NCBI GenBank assembly: GCA_947494545.1
Contig: CANLVH010000010.1
Location: 60,800 to 124,799 of the forward strand
Length of the DNA stretch: 64,000 nt
Origin: an uncultured Mesonia sp.
Lineage (GTDB): Bacteria; Bacteroidota; Bacteroidia; Flavobacteriales; Flavobacteriaceae
Reading direction: 5' to 3'
The position numbers and the translations under genes are program-made. How positions within the stretch are numbered: the stretch's first letter is position 1; every line of letters begins with the position of its first letter. A model generated the notes under the pieces. The model made no database searches and was not told the DNA's origin. It saw only the letters and a program-made list of their open reading frames with translations. This document shows positions 18,326 through 27,480 of this stretch, piece after piece.

Positions 18326-19357
18326 CTACCCACTCCCCCCCAGCACCTCATTCCATTGCTCTTTAACGCTTTCCCAATCGAAGCTTTCTGCTTTTTTACG
18401 AGCTTGTTGGGTTATGGTTTGGGTAAATTCATTATTTCTCAATAATTCTTCTATAGCCTCTGTAAAGGCCTCTGTGTTTTTGGGTGGCACTAATAACGCG
18501 TCTTTTTTATTCGATAATAAAAAAGGAAGTCCGCCTACATTGGTGGAAACTACCGGAAGTCCTAAAGCCATGGCTTCTATCACGCTTACGGGGGTGTTGT
18601 CTACATTGGTGGTATTTATAAAGATATCAAAATCTTTGGCGTGGTCCAGCCATTCTTCTTTTGGCATACCGCCGGTAAAAGTAACCGGTAATTTCTTTTT
18701 TTCCGCGTAAGCTTTACAGGTTTCGATAGAGTTATCTTTAAAAGGTCCTACCATACTAAGTTCTGCTTGCGGGTATTTTGATAGCAAGTTCTCTAAAACC
18801 TTTAAAGCCAGCATAGGATTATAAATAGCTGCAAAAGCACGCACCCATAATAATTTGGGCGCTATATTTTTACGGATTTCAAACGGGTAATTTTTAATTT
18901 CGATGGTATTTGGAATATAAACTACATTTTCAAAACCGGCTTTTTTAAAATGATACAACAGATAAGCCGAAGGAGCTACATTTATTTTAGCCCTCCCAAA
19001 CAATTCTTTGGATAATTTTGAACTATTTTCTAATCGCTTAGGTAAATCGCCTCCGTGCAGAATAGGAATATAATTTAAATTTAAAAACCTACATAATTTC
19101 GCGTTTAAGTAAGCAAACCAAAAGCCTTTAGTAGAATAGGTATCGATAAGAACAGTATCTACAATATTTCGATTTTTGTAAATTACAGAAAGCATATCCA
19201 ATAATCGCACTACTTGCTGTTTTTTAGAAGATGCTTTATAAACCTTATAACCTTCGCTTTCCAATAAACGGCTCAAGGTATCTATAGAAGTAACATTTCT
19301 ACCCTTTTGGGAGAGCCGGTTGCCTATGTACACCAACTCGTTGCGCTGCATTGCCAT
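18326..19357 (-). CDS. Glycosyltransferase, GT4-type
   Basis: 343 residues, GT-B fold. The C-terminal half shows the GT4 signature: FINTTNVDNTPVSVIEAMAL with VVSTNVGG after it, in which the two glutamate-region motif and the nucleotide-sugar loop are intact. The N-terminus ELVYIGNRLSQKG carries the early glycine-rich loop. It transfers a sugar from a nucleotide donor to the lipid-linked repeat unit at the cytoplasmic face. Its 5' end overlaps the 3' end of the ligase-like gene upstream by 59 bp; a second ATG at 19351 would shorten this only slightly. Donor and linkage are unknown. Confidence 0.88.
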   Translation of the reverse strand: MAMQRNELVYIGNRLSQKGRNVTSIDTLSRLLESEGYKVYKASSKKQQVVRLLDMLSVIYKNRNIVDTVLIDTYSTKGFWFAYLNAKLCRFLNLNYIPILHGGDLPKRLENSSKLSKELFGRAKINVAPSAYLLYHFKKAGFENVVYIPNTIEIKNYPFEIRKNIAPKLLWVRAFAAIYNPMLALKVLENLLSKYPQAELSMVGPFKDNSIETCKAYAEKKKLPVTFTGGMPKEEWLDHAKDFDIFINTTNVDNTPVSVIEAMALGLPVVSTNVGGLPFLLSNKKDALLVPPKNTEAFTEAIEELLRNNEFTQTITQQARKKAESFDWESVKEQWNEVLGGSG

Positions 19358-20717
19358 ATTGCTTTTTCTTTTTCTTTTTATACGTGCGGTAATTTACATT
19401 TAATAAAGCTAAACCATAAATAAAACCCGGAGCCGCCACCCGCATAGCAGAGTGGTTGATGGTCGCTCCCCAGAAAATTATAAACGGAATTAAGAACAAG
19501 TTACGGTTTCCGGACAACAACATTCCTAAAGGGCTAACCAGCAGCACTCCTAAGGCTAAAATTCCTAACATACCGTGCTCCCCAATCATGCGAGTTATTT
19601 CATTATGAGAAGGCAATACGATACCGGTTTTCTTTTCGCGGTAAAATTTTGATAAGCCGACTCCTAAACCAAAAAAGGGTTTTTCTTCAAAAGCCGCCAA
19701 CTCATTTATAATTAAGGTTAAACGGCCGGTAGAAATATCTTCTTCTTCAATCCCTTGCGAATTTTTTCCGGTGTACCTATTTACAATCATCCCATCGGTA
19801 GTGGCAACCGAATAGCCCCATAAAGCTACAATTCCAATACCAAGTAAAATAAATTTAATACTGGCTTTTGCTTTCTGCAATAAATTAATCCTAAAATAAT
19901 AAAACAAACTAAAAAAAGCCATCATCAGACCGGCCACCACTACTCCTCCACGAGAAAAAGTCAATAAAGCTCGAAAACTTAATAAAGCTAACGCTCCCAT
20001 CATTAAAATTTGTTTAAACCTATGCCGATATGGAATTAAAAATCGTACAAATAAAATAAACATCCCGAGTCCAAGAATTGTTGACACCTGATTACCACTA
20101 TAGCCTCCGGAAGCCGCAGCACTTGATTCAGCTGCAGCAAACACATTTTGAGTGTCGGGCTGATAGAAAACAATGAAAATCGCCATAGAAATTAGCGGAT
20201 ATACAATAAAATCTAAAACCCTAAACATATCCTTTAACTTTATACGCAACTGATAACAGTACAAAGCTGATACAAATAGACTTAAAGGTCCGGATAGATT
20301 AAACAAAATGGTTTTCCGAAAGCTTTCTTCCATGAAATCCATATTCAAATAGGCGACGTAGACTCCCGGTAATAGCAGAAGCATATATAATATAAATGGC
20401 CAAGCTTTTAGCTTAAAGCCTTGTCTAAACAAACCTATAGATAAAAAAAGTATAACATAATATTTCCCAAATTCCCAAAAAATAAAACCTTTGGTCATTC
20501 GTAAAAAAATCTCTACCCCGGTAATATAGCCCGCACCCAATAATGGCCATACTTTTGATTGTGGATTTTTGAAAATATGATATAAAAAATAAAATAGTAT
20601 ACCAAAATAATAGAGTATACTTAACGACTCCGCAAAATAAAATAACAGTCCTAATCCCACATGCAATAGAATTGGAAAAGTAGATTTTAAATTTTTCTTA
20701 AAATAAAAAGCTTTCAT
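19299..20717 (-). CDS. O-antigen ligase/polymerase-like membrane protein
   Basis: 472 residues with about eleven hydrophobic segments. A periplasmic loop near residues 320-380 contains LPSHNEITRMIGEHGMLG, the histidine-glycine pattern of the WaaL/Wzy_C family (PF04932). The tail is very basic (a run of lysines) and cytoplasmic. Such proteins either polymerise repeat units or transfer the finished glycan to a lipid or protein acceptor. Since the export system here appears to be Wzm/Wzt, a ligase role is the more economical idea, but Wzy activity is not excluded. It overlaps the following glycosyltransferase by 59 bp. Confidence 0.85.
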   Translation of the reverse strand: MKAFYFKKNLKSTFPILLHVGLGLLFYFAESLSILYYFGILFYFLYHIFKNPQSKVWPLLGAGYITGVEIFLRMTKGFIFWEFGKYYVILFLSIGLFRQGFKLKAWPFILYMLLLLPGVYVAYLNMDFMEESFRKTILFNLSGPLSLFVSALYCYQLRIKLKDMFRVLDFIVYPLISMAIFIVFYQPDTQNVFAAAESSAAASGGYSGNQVSTILGLGMFILFVRFLIPYRHRFKQILMMGALALLSFRALLTFSRGGVVVAGLMMAFFSLFYYFRINLLQKAKASIKFILLGIGIVALWGYSVATTDGMIVNRYTGKNSQGIEEEDISTGRLTLIINELAAFEEKPFFGLGVGLSKFYREKKTGIVLPSHNEITRMIGEHGMLGILALGVLLVSPLGMLLSGNRNLFLIPFIIFWGATINHSAMRVAAPGFIYGLALLNVNYRTYKKKKKKQYGNAAQRVGVHRQPALPKG

Positions 20718-20733
20718 AAAGCCGGGTTACTAA

Positions 20734-21852
20734 TTATTCTAATATTTCGGTTTGTATGCGATGGCGGTAATGTTCAAAAGTAAAAGCTTCGCTTACACCA
20801 TAGGCTTTTTCCGCCTTTTTCTGTAAAGCTTCTTTACTTGCTTGGGCTAATGTAGTAAATATTTCTTCTAATTTTTGACTATTAGTTGGGTTTACGATAA
20901 AGCCGTTCGCATGGGTTATATATTGTCCTATGCTGGATACATCGGACACAATAGGAATACAACCATAATTCATGGCTTCCGCAATTACTTTTGGAAATCC
21001 TTCAGAAGCCGTAGATGGTAATAATAAAAAATGTGATTTTTTATACAATTCAAATACCTTATCCCGCGATAAAAAGCCATGGAATTGTATAGGCAAGTTT
21101 TTTTCTGCTACTTGCATTTCATATTCTTTTCTTCTTTCGCCATCGCCTACCAAATGAATACTTTTTATATGCGAGTAATCTTGCAAACTTGCAACTGCAT
21201 CTATTATACGTTGTACACCTTTTGGGTCTTCTAACCTCCCAATAAAGCACATTTGAAAAGGTTTGATATAGTCTTTTTTCTGCAAAAGTACTTTTCCTTC
21301 TTCACGCTCTTCATTTGTCAAGCAAGGATTTTCAAATGTTAAGCATTGTTTGGGTTGGTTTGGCCATTTGCCGTTAATAGTCACTTTTCTATTTTGCTTT
21401 TTTAAAAAAGAACGTTGCAAACGATAGCCTAAAGAAGCATTTTGTTGGTTCCAATTACCTGCATATTTATACCAACCTTTGGTCTTGACAAAATGTGTTA
21501 GATACGGAATTAAATAAACGCCAAAACCTATAGGGGTTCGAAATTGAAAGACATCTACCCTATCCAACACTTCTTTAACAGTAGCAATAGTTTTGGGCAT
21601 ATTACCAACAATATTGGTTTTCTGCATCCAAGTTTTGCCCCCGCTAACCGGCAGCGCAACAAAACTAATATTAGATTTTGTATACGGCAACGAACTTGTC
21701 TTTGGCTCTTCGTCATATAAAAAAGCCACGTGTATAATTTCCTCAAAATCTTGAGCAAGATGGTTAATTTCGCTAATGGTTGGGCCCCAACCCACCAATT
21801 CTTTTTCTTTGGTATAATAATGCTCGGTATGCGAAATGATGGCTAACTTCAA
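20734..21852 (-). CDS. Glycosyltransferase, GT4-type
   Basis: 372 residues, GT-B fold. The C-terminal domain shows FIGRLEDPKGVQRIIDAV, then LLLPSTASEGFPKVIAEAMNYG with IPIVSDVSSIGQ. This is the GT4 pattern of EGFPKVIAE and the following loop. It overlaps the gene upstream by 4 bp (ATGA) and ends 16 bp before the ligase-like gene. The three genes 18326-22958 after it form one tight transcription unit. The sugar is not predictable. Confidence 0.88.
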   Translation of the reverse strand: MKLAIISHTEHYYTKEKELVGWGPTISEINHLAQDFEEIIHVAFLYDEEPKTSSLPYTKSNISFVALPVSGGKTWMQKTNIVGNMPKTIATVKEVLDRVDVFQFRTPIGFGVYLIPYLTHFVKTKGWYKYAGNWNQQNASLGYRLQRSFLKKQNRKVTINGKWPNQPKQCLTFENPCLTNEEREEGKVLLQKKDYIKPFQMCFIGRLEDPKGVQRIIDAVASLQDYSHIKSIHLVGDGERRKEYEMQVAEKNLPIQFHGFLSRDKVFELYKKSHFLLLPSTASEGFPKVIAEAMNYGCIPIVSDVSSIGQYITHANGFIVNPTNSQKLEEIFTTLAQASKEALQKKAEKAYGVSEAFTFEHYRHRIQTEILE

Positions 21853-22958
21853 GATTCAATAAAATTTACGTATTGTTTAATAATTTTAGGCCATTTAAAA
21901 TTTGTCGACCATTCTTTTGCTTGTTCTGCAAAACTACTATAATGCGACAAAATTTCCGCTACAGCTTGCAGTATTTCCTTGTTATTTTTAGGGTCTACCA
22001 AAAAACCGGAATAATTTTCTTTTATGGCATCTTCTATTCCGCAATTTTTAGAACCTATAGCCGGCACTCCTAAAGCATTGGCTTCTAAAATGGCAATGCC
22101 AAATCCCTCCACATCGCCGGTCTTGGTAGTTTGACTAAGCATTACAAAAATAGCAGCAGTTTGTAAGAGTTCTATTTTTCGTTTTTCGCTTACTTTTCCG
22201 TGAAAAATCACTTGTTTCCCTACTTCTAAACTCTTGGCCAACTCCTCCAATTCTTTCCGTAAAGTAGGTATACCTACCACGTGGTATTCCAAATTGGGGT
22301 ATTTTGCCCGCAACTTAGGAAGCGCTTTAATTACATTTTCTTGTCCTTTGCGCTTGCTTACATTTCCTACTGTAATTAAACGTAAAGCCTTTGAATTTGG
22401 CTGGGATTTCTTTTTAATCGGAATCCTGCTTCCTAAATCGAATCCATTTGGGATAACCATAGTGTTTGTTAATTGCAAGTGTTTTATTAAGCTTAAGGTA
22501 TAACTACTTACGGCTATCACGCCATTCATTTTTTTTAAGGAAAGATTGGTTAATTTCCGTAAAGCCGAAAAACCCAATTGCACCTCGCTGCCATGAATAA
22601 TGGCAAAAAGTTTTTTGGCAGGAAAAAAAAGTCTTAAATAAAACCCTACCCACAAAGGAAATTTTCCTGAAAGTAACACGATATCTGCACTTTTTGTGAG
22701 TTGCTTTGCTTTTTGTAAGCGACGGTAATAGGTTGAAAAAATTACTTTCTCTCTTTTTATTCGTTTAACCTCAAAACTTTGTTGGCTATCAAAATTCTTT
22801 TCTTCTTTGCCATTAGAAGACCTTCTGTCGCATAAAACTTTTACGGAATAAGAATTAGCCGCCAAGCCTTTTGCCAAGTTATAGGCATGATTACCAATTC
22901 CGCCGGGTTGGGGAGGAAATTCAGAGGTGATTAGGAGTATGTTTTTTGTGGCTTTCAA
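21849..22958 (-). CDS. Glycosyltransferase, GT4-type
   Basis: 369 residues. The N-terminal loop EFPPQPGGIGNHAYNLAKGL is the classic GT4 glycine-rich acceptor loop. The C-terminal donor site is seen in VGNVSKRKGQENVIKAL, KTGDVEGFGIAILEANALG and VPAIGSKNCG. It is the first gene of the block 18326-22958 and starts directly next to a repeat spacer, so its promoter lies in or beyond the repeats. Overlap with the downstream gene is 4 bp. Confidence 0.9.
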   Translation of the reverse strand: MKATKNILLITSEFPPQPGGIGNHAYNLAKGLAANSYSVKVLCDRRSSNGKEEKNFDSQQSFEVKRIKREKVIFSTYYRRLQKAKQLTKSADIVLLSGKFPLWVGFYLRLFFPAKKLFAIIHGSEVQLGFSALRKLTNLSLKKMNGVIAVSSYTLSLIKHLQLTNTMVIPNGFDLGSRIPIKKKSQPNSKALRLITVGNVSKRKGQENVIKALPKLRAKYPNLEYHVVGIPTLRKELEELAKSLEVGKQVIFHGKVSEKRKIELLQTAAIFVMLSQTTKTGDVEGFGIAILEANALGVPAIGSKNCGIEDAIKENYSGFLVDPKNNKEILQAVAEILSHYSSFAEQAKEWSTNFKWPKIIKQYVNFIES

Positions 22959-23010
22959 TAGTTAGTGATTAGTAAGTTGAGTATTGAGTATTGAGTAGTT
23001 AGTATTCAGC

Positions 23011-23129
23011 CTTTCGACTCCGCTCAAGGTGACCTTCCTTTCGACAGTGCTCTTCCGAAGTGTCGGGAGACATTTGTTACTCAGAGCAATATTGGGTTTT
23101 TGTTGTCACACTGAGCGCAGTCGAAGTGT
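23011..23129. repeat. Family B palindromic repeat abutting a GIY-YIG stop codon
   Basis: Contains CTTTCGACTCCGCTCAAGG at the left and CACTGAGCGCAGTCGAAGTG at 23108-23127. The right end of the repeat touches the stop codon of the GIY-YIG gene (23129-23131). Confidence 0.85.
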
Positions 23130-23443
23130 TATTTGGGTTTAAACTTATAATGCGTTGCATTTCTACACTCTGCCAATATTTGTATCATATTCCAATCTTT
23201 ATTGATTAATGCTTGTTTTTTCCTCTTAGACCAACCTTTAATTTTTTTCTCAAAATAAATTGCTTGTAAAACATGATTAAATTCTTGATAAAACGCTAAA
23301 GTAATAGGTCTTCTCTTGTATGTATATGCCGATCTATTTACCCCATCTTGGTGTTGTTTCAGTCTAACATCCAAATTATTGGTTATACCTGTATAAAAAG
23401 AATTATCGGAACAACTGAGTATATAAACATAATATGTGTACAT
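23129..23443 (-). CDS. GIY-YIG nuclease, orphan small gene (subfamily 2)
   Basis: 104 residues. YYVYIL at 4-9 and YTGITNNL at 18-25 make the GIY-YIG motif, with Arg in VRLKQH and the metal-binding Glu in FEKKIKGWSRKKQ near 70. It differs clearly in sequence from the two other intact GIY-YIG proteins of the window, for example in FEKKIKGW against REKQIKKY. It lies between two copies of family B: the left copy ends at its stop codon and the right copy begins 25 bp before its start. No operon partner is present. A role in repeat mobility is inferred only from this setting. Confidence 0.85.
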   Translation of the reverse strand: MYTYYVYILSCSDNSFYTGITNNLDVRLKQHQDGVNRSAYTYKRRPITLAFYQEFNHVLQAIYFEKKIKGWSKRKKQALINKDWNMIQILAECRNATHYKFKPK

Positions 23444-23468
23444 AAAAATGATTTACTATTTTTTGGGT

Positions 23469-23526
23469 CTTCGACTGCGCTCAGACTGACATTGTTTGTC
23501 ACACTGAGCGCAGTCGAAGTGTCGGG
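23469..23526. repeat. Family B palindrome upstream of the GIY-YIG gene
   Basis: A perfect 16-bp inverted repeat: CTTCGACTGCGCTCAG at 23469-23484 and CTGAGCGCAGTCGAAG at 23504-23519, with a 19-base spacer containing TGACATTGTTTGTCA. Confidence 0.9.
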
Positions 23527-23577
23527 AGAAAAAACTTCTCACAAGCATTTTAAGTTTTAAAATTAAACATCTTTTCT

Positions 23578-24906
23578 TTACAGCTTTTCAATTTTTGCTC
23601 CTCCCTTTAGCATTTTACCGGCTATTTTCCAAGATTTGAATACTTGGTAAGCTACCAAGGGAAATGCAAATAACGCTAATAGAAGTCCAATAGGCAGTAA
23701 TTTTTTATTTTTTTTAAATTTATATGGCAGCATAGATGGCGGTATGTTCTTTAATAAGGAAAGTCGCGCGGCTTTCTTGCCAAAATATTTTCTGTATAAA
23801 TATAGTACACTAGGTACCGGTTTTGGTGCAAACCATTTAGCGCTTCTAAAAGCGTCCCACGCACCCATTTCTCGTAAACCTCCGGAACCAACTTTAAGGT
23901 GCAATCGTTTTGCTTTGGGATTAGAGATGTTTTTATACTCGGCTAAATAAGCCCTTAAACCAAATTCGCCATCGCCCATTCGCATTTTCTCGAACTGTCT
24001 ATCAAATAAACCTATTTCTTTAAAAATTTGTTTAGGTAATAAAACGTTGCCGGTATCTAATTGATTGCTGATTAAAAAATAGGCATAATTGTCGGGAACC
24101 GCATCGCCGGCTCTAGAAATAGATACCCCGGAACTTATATCGGCATCAAAAAAATCTAAAGTTTTTAGATGCTGTTCTATCCAATCCGGTTCTATCCGCG
24201 AATCATCGTCGAATAATAAAATATAATTGCCTTTTGCTTTTTTAATCGCGGTATTGCGCGCCAACCATAAAGCTTTCTCCTTTTGGTGAATTAGATTAAG
24301 ATTTAAGTCAAAATCCTTATAAAAATCTTTTTGAAAAGGCTCGGATTGGTCTACGACAATTACTTCAAAATTGCTGTAATTCTGGTTTTCTAAATCTTTT
24401 AAAACATCTTCTAAATATCGATAACGATTTAAAGTAGGAATAATAACACTTACCAGAGGTTTTTCAATAATTAATTTGGAATCAAAATCCGTATAAGTGG
24501 GATAGCTAATAGGATTTGCAGCAAAATTTTGACGTTTGGCATTTTTGCTTGCCCCGTATGCCTTAATTTCTTTTATAGGATTTTTAAAAGAAAGCAGACG
24601 TAATACCAAAACATAGAGCACCCAAGCCTTATGGAAATTTTTCCGAATAAAATGGTATTCGTCTTCTATTGGTAATCTTTTAAAATGAGAATAAGTTTCG
24701 GCATCGCCTATATAACCTTTTTGAATTGCCTGCCATGATAGGTCGTATTCTTGAGCTAGGTTGCTTTGGTAGTTTTCATCTTTCTCTAAATGCCTTAAAA
24801 CAAATTCGTTAAGTTGTCTTGTTTTCGGAAAAACATAAGCTTTATTTTTTCGCTTTAAGCGAAAATAATTTATGGGTTGTAGATATTTAAGAAAGTGAAA
24901 AATCAT
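23578..24906 (-). CDS. Glycosyltransferase family 2 protein
   Basis: 442 residues. About 130 N-terminal residues of unknown fold precede a GT-A domain with VSVIIPTLNRYRYLEDVL, a VVDQSEPF segment and the DxD motif in ILLFDDDSRIEPDW. A GDGEFGLRAYLAEY segment follows, then a C-terminal hydrophobic stretch (LPIGLLLALFAFPLVAYQV) that may anchor it to the membrane. This is a metal-dependent transferase of unknown sugar. It overlaps the gene upstream by 4 bp and closes the block 23578-32691. Confidence 0.9.
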   Translation of the reverse strand: MIFHFLKYLQPINYFRLKRKNKAYVFPKTRQLNEFVLRHLEKDENYQSNLAQEYDLSWQAIQKGYIGDAETYSHFKRLPIEDEYHFIRKNFHKAWVLYVLVLRLLSFKNPIKEIKAYGASKNAKRQNFAANPISYPTYTDFDSKLIIEKPLVSVIIPTLNRYRYLEDVLKDLENQNYSNFEVIVVDQSEPFQKDFYKDFDLNLNLIHQKEKALWLARNTAIKKAKGNYILLFDDDSRIEPDWIEQHLKTLDFFDADISSGVSISRAGDAVPDNYAYFLISNQLDTGNVLLPKQIFKEIGLFDRQFEKMRMGDGEFGLRAYLAEYKNISNPKAKRLHLKVGSGGLREMGAWDAFRSAKWFAPKPVPSVLYLYRKYFGKKAARLSLLKNIPPSMLPYKFKKNKKLLPIGLLLALFAFPLVAYQVFKSWKIAGKMLKGGAKIEKL

Positions 24907-25952
24907 GCATTAATTACTTTTTCTACAGCCTTCACTATTTTATCTTTTTGAAAAGAAGAATTATAAATATTGATAAAATAATCAGAATCATCTATCTTTC
25001 CATTAAAGAGCGATTCTAACTTCGTCTGTAAATCCATAGAATTAAAGGGATCAAAAGTATATTTTTTTAGAAATTCTTGATCCTCAATAAAATTCAAAGC
25101 TCCAAATTTCTGTGAAACTAAAACCGGACAACCCATCGATAAGGCTTCAATTAAAACTAATCCAAAAGCTTCAAATCTACTAGGTAAAACCACAATATCC
25201 ATTTCATTATAAAAAGTCTGCATTTCCTCAATTTTTAAAACACCCAGAAATTCAGTCCTATTTTGAATCTTTAAATCTTCTGACATTTTACTTAAAATTG
25301 ACAAATCGCTACCGTTACCCGCAAAATAAAGAGATGAATCAATATCTTTTGACATGGAAGCAAAAACTTTCAAAAGTGTACTTTGATTTTTAACTTCTTC
25401 TAATCGACCGGGGCATCCAATCTTCAAAGGCTCCTCAAAATTGTTTCGTTTAGTAATATTGTTGCGTTTTGCAGTAGACCAAAATGGTATAGGGAAAATT
25501 TTATTTTCAGATTGATTATAATTTTGGATAAGATCTTGTTTGAGTAATTCTGAATTTACAATTACGGATGACGCCAAACTTAAAAATTTGCTTTTTAATA
25601 AGGTTTGATAGAAATAAGGATTTATTTGTTTGGACAATGTATGATACCAAACAATATTTTTTTTTACCCCTAAAAATTTACCTGAAACTAATGCTGCGTT
25701 TACGTAACTAAAATTAGATATAACTACATCCGGATTATTTTTTTTGATTACTTTATAGATTTTTAACCCATTGGAAATATAGTTTCCTTTCTTGGCCACC
25801 TCTACCATAGCAGGCAAATTTTTATTCGAGTTCGATTTTTTCAGTGAAAAAATCTTAATACTATGACCACATTTTAGTAAATCTACTGCAATTTCATAAA
25901 AGAAAGAGGCCAGAAAGCTTTTATTATGGGTATATAAAAAAAGAATTTTCAT
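24903..25952 (-). CDS. Glycosyltransferase, GT4-type
   Basis: 349 residues, GT-B fold with FLYTHNKSFLASF at the N-terminus, GCPGRLEEVKNQSTLLKVF in the middle and PSRFEAFGLVLIEALSMG with CPVLVSQKFG at the donor site. It overlaps both neighbours by 4 bp (ATGA), so translation of 23578-27435 is coupled. The region is visibly more AT-rich than the housekeeping genes at the left, which suggests a different origin for this block. Confidence 0.89.
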   Translation of the reverse strand: MKILFLYTHNKSFLASFFYEIAVDLLKCGHSIKIFSLKKSNSNKNLPAMVEVAKKGNYISNGLKIYKVIKKNNPDVVISNFSYVNAALVSGKFLGVKKNIVWYHTLSKQINPYFYQTLLKSKFLSLASSVIVNSELLKQDLIQNYNQSENKIFPIPFWSTAKRNNITKRNNFEEPLKIGCPGRLEEVKNQSTLLKVFASMSKDIDSSLYFAGNGSDLSILSKMSEDLKIQNRTEFLGVLKIEEMQTFYNEMDIVVLPSRFEAFGLVLIEALSMGCPVLVSQKFGALNFIEDQEFLKKYTFDPFNSMDLQTKLESLFNGKIDDSDYFINIYNSSFQKDKIVKAVEKVINA

Positions 25953-26563
25953 TTATTGTATTTTTTGAAATTCCAATAAGCAGATCTCAAATCTCGGTAT
26001 ATTTTATATTTAGATAAATTTTGGGAATTGGAGCGACTTTTAGGAAAATTCCCCTCTGGTATGTCCTCAATATTTAGAAATGTACATAAAGTTTTATAAT
26101 CATAATTCTTTCCCAATTCCATATAGAGAAAATTATCTTTATTATTAAAATATTCTAAAACACTTTGATTAAATGTTTCATATACCTCCAAGTACTTATC
26201 TTCATAACCTTCTGCACAAGGCACCTCGTATATTTTTTGATGTAAAGGAATTTTCATGCTTGCGAAATATTTCACTACACTTTTAATCCATGATTTTGGT
26301 TCTCTATAGGTCAAAATAAATTTGGCAGTAGGATATAATTCATATAGCTCCTTATAAAATAGCGGCCATGGCATATCTTGTACTGCATCAAAGTTTTCTA
26401 ATTTGCTTTTTATGTATGCTTTTAATTCAAAAGTAGTTTCAAACTTCATTAAATTTTTATCACCACCATCAACCTTATATCCTAATAATTTCAAAGCATT
26501 TTCTAATGAAGTAGTGCCTGTTTTTTGAAAGCCTATCACAAAAACTTTTTCTTTTTTTCTCAT
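25949..26563 (-). CDS. Sulfotransferase-family protein
   Basis: 204 residues. FVIGFQKTGTTSLENALKLL at the N-terminus is the 5'-phosphosulfate-binding loop and FILTYREPKSWIKSVVKYF near 90-108 is the 3'-phosphate-binding motif of PAPS-dependent sulfotransferases. It belongs to the same subgroup as the protein at 53046-53750. The likely job is to sulfate a sugar or lipid-linked intermediate in the cytoplasm, although proteins of this family often lack proven activity. It overlaps both neighbours by 4 bp. No PAPS-forming genes are in the window. Confidence 0.82.
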   Translation of the reverse strand: MRKKEKVFVIGFQKTGTTSLENALKLLGYKVDGGDKNLMKFETTFELKAYIKSKLENFDAVQDMPWPLFYKELYELYPTAKFILTYREPKSWIKSVVKYFASMKIPLHQKIYEVPCAEGYEDKYLEVYETFNQSVLEYFNNKDNFLYMELGKNYDYKTLCTFLNIEDIPEGNFPKSRSNSQNLSKYKIYRDLRSAYWNFKKYNK

Positions 26564-27435
26564 ATACTTATTTCGTGAAAAATTTTTCTAAAAATTTGTT
26601 CAAATTCATTTTGTTTCTTTTCGATAACGGGCCATGAAATTCTTAAAGAACAAGAATTAATAAGTTCATCAACGCTAGTCGTGGTCTTATTATAGATAAA
26701 CGATACTCTTTTAGAATCCAACCCCTTATAATAATCATCAAATTTGTGGTATCCCCCTACAACTTTATCACTAAAAACTACGTGCAAGTTTGGTATTTGA
26801 AATGAATCAGAAAAAATTAATCCATGTAATGATGAAGAAACTAAATTTTTACACGCTAAAATTTCTTTAGCAACTAAAGAAGGTTTCTGTCTAGGACTTA
26901 TAATTTTCACTCTGCTGTTTTGGGTTAAATTTAATGATTTTACAAAGGCTAAATCTTTACTATGAGGCAATATCCCTAATTCAAATTTCGCAGTTACATT
27001 ATAATCCTTATAAATTTTATTTGCTAAAATGCCTGGATCTCCAAATACATCTCCATCATAACCGCATTGTTCCGCAGAAAGCGGACCTCTAATAATCTTA
27101 ATTCTCCAAGAATTTTCTTTCCTATCGTATTTTGACCTTAAAAATCCTGCGCCCAAAATATACCCCTTAAAATCTCCACCATAAGAACCTAAAATTGAGC
27201 CAGTTAAGGCTACTTTGCTATTTTTATAAGATTTAGTGTACAATAAATTATAACCAAAGTAATTTACTAAGTCTTTATTAAATTGATCTCCAAAATTATT
27301 TACCCTTGCATAATGTGTAATTATACTTTTTTTATTAAATAACTTACTAAAATAAAACCGAATATTATTTTTAACATCTGAATAAAAAACGACTCTTTTA
27401 GCATTAAAATATTTCAAAATTTTCTTAATTCCCAT
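26560..27435 (-). CDS. Polysaccharide pyruvyltransferase-family protein
   Basis: 291 residues resembling the PF04230 family: NNFGDQFNKDLVNYFGYN near the start, ILGAGFLRSK, an IRGPLSAEQCGYDG segment with FGDPGIL after it, the middle LGILPHSKDLAFVKSL, and SSSLHGLIFSDSFQIPNL near the C-terminus. Members add a pyruvate ketal from phosphoenolpyruvate to sugars. The residues IRGP, GDP and SLHG are all where the family has them. It overlaps the sulfotransferase gene by 4 bp and lies 45 bp after the exostosin-like gene, so both would modify the same glycan. Confidence 0.85.
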   Translation of the reverse strand: MGIKKILKYFNAKRVVFYSDVKNNIRFYFSKLFNKKSIITHYARVNNFGDQFNKDLVNYFGYNLLYTKSYKNSKVALTGSILGSYGGDFKGYILGAGFLRSKYDRKENSWRIKIIRGPLSAEQCGYDGDVFGDPGILANKIYKDYNVTAKFELGILPHSKDLAFVKSLNLTQNSRVKIISPRQKPSLVAKEILACKNLVSSSLHGLIFSDSFQIPNLHVVFSDKVVGGYHKFDDYYKGLDSKRVSFIYNKTTTSVDELINSCSLRISWPVIEKKQNEFEQIFRKIFHEISI

Positions 27436-27480
27436 TTTTTATATCATATTTTGTATAAATATCAAGTTAAGCTATAAACT

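Noticed and set aside
26560..27435. Glycosyltransferase
   Set aside because: The IRGP, GDP and SLHG motifs and their order fit the polysaccharide pyruvyltransferase family better.
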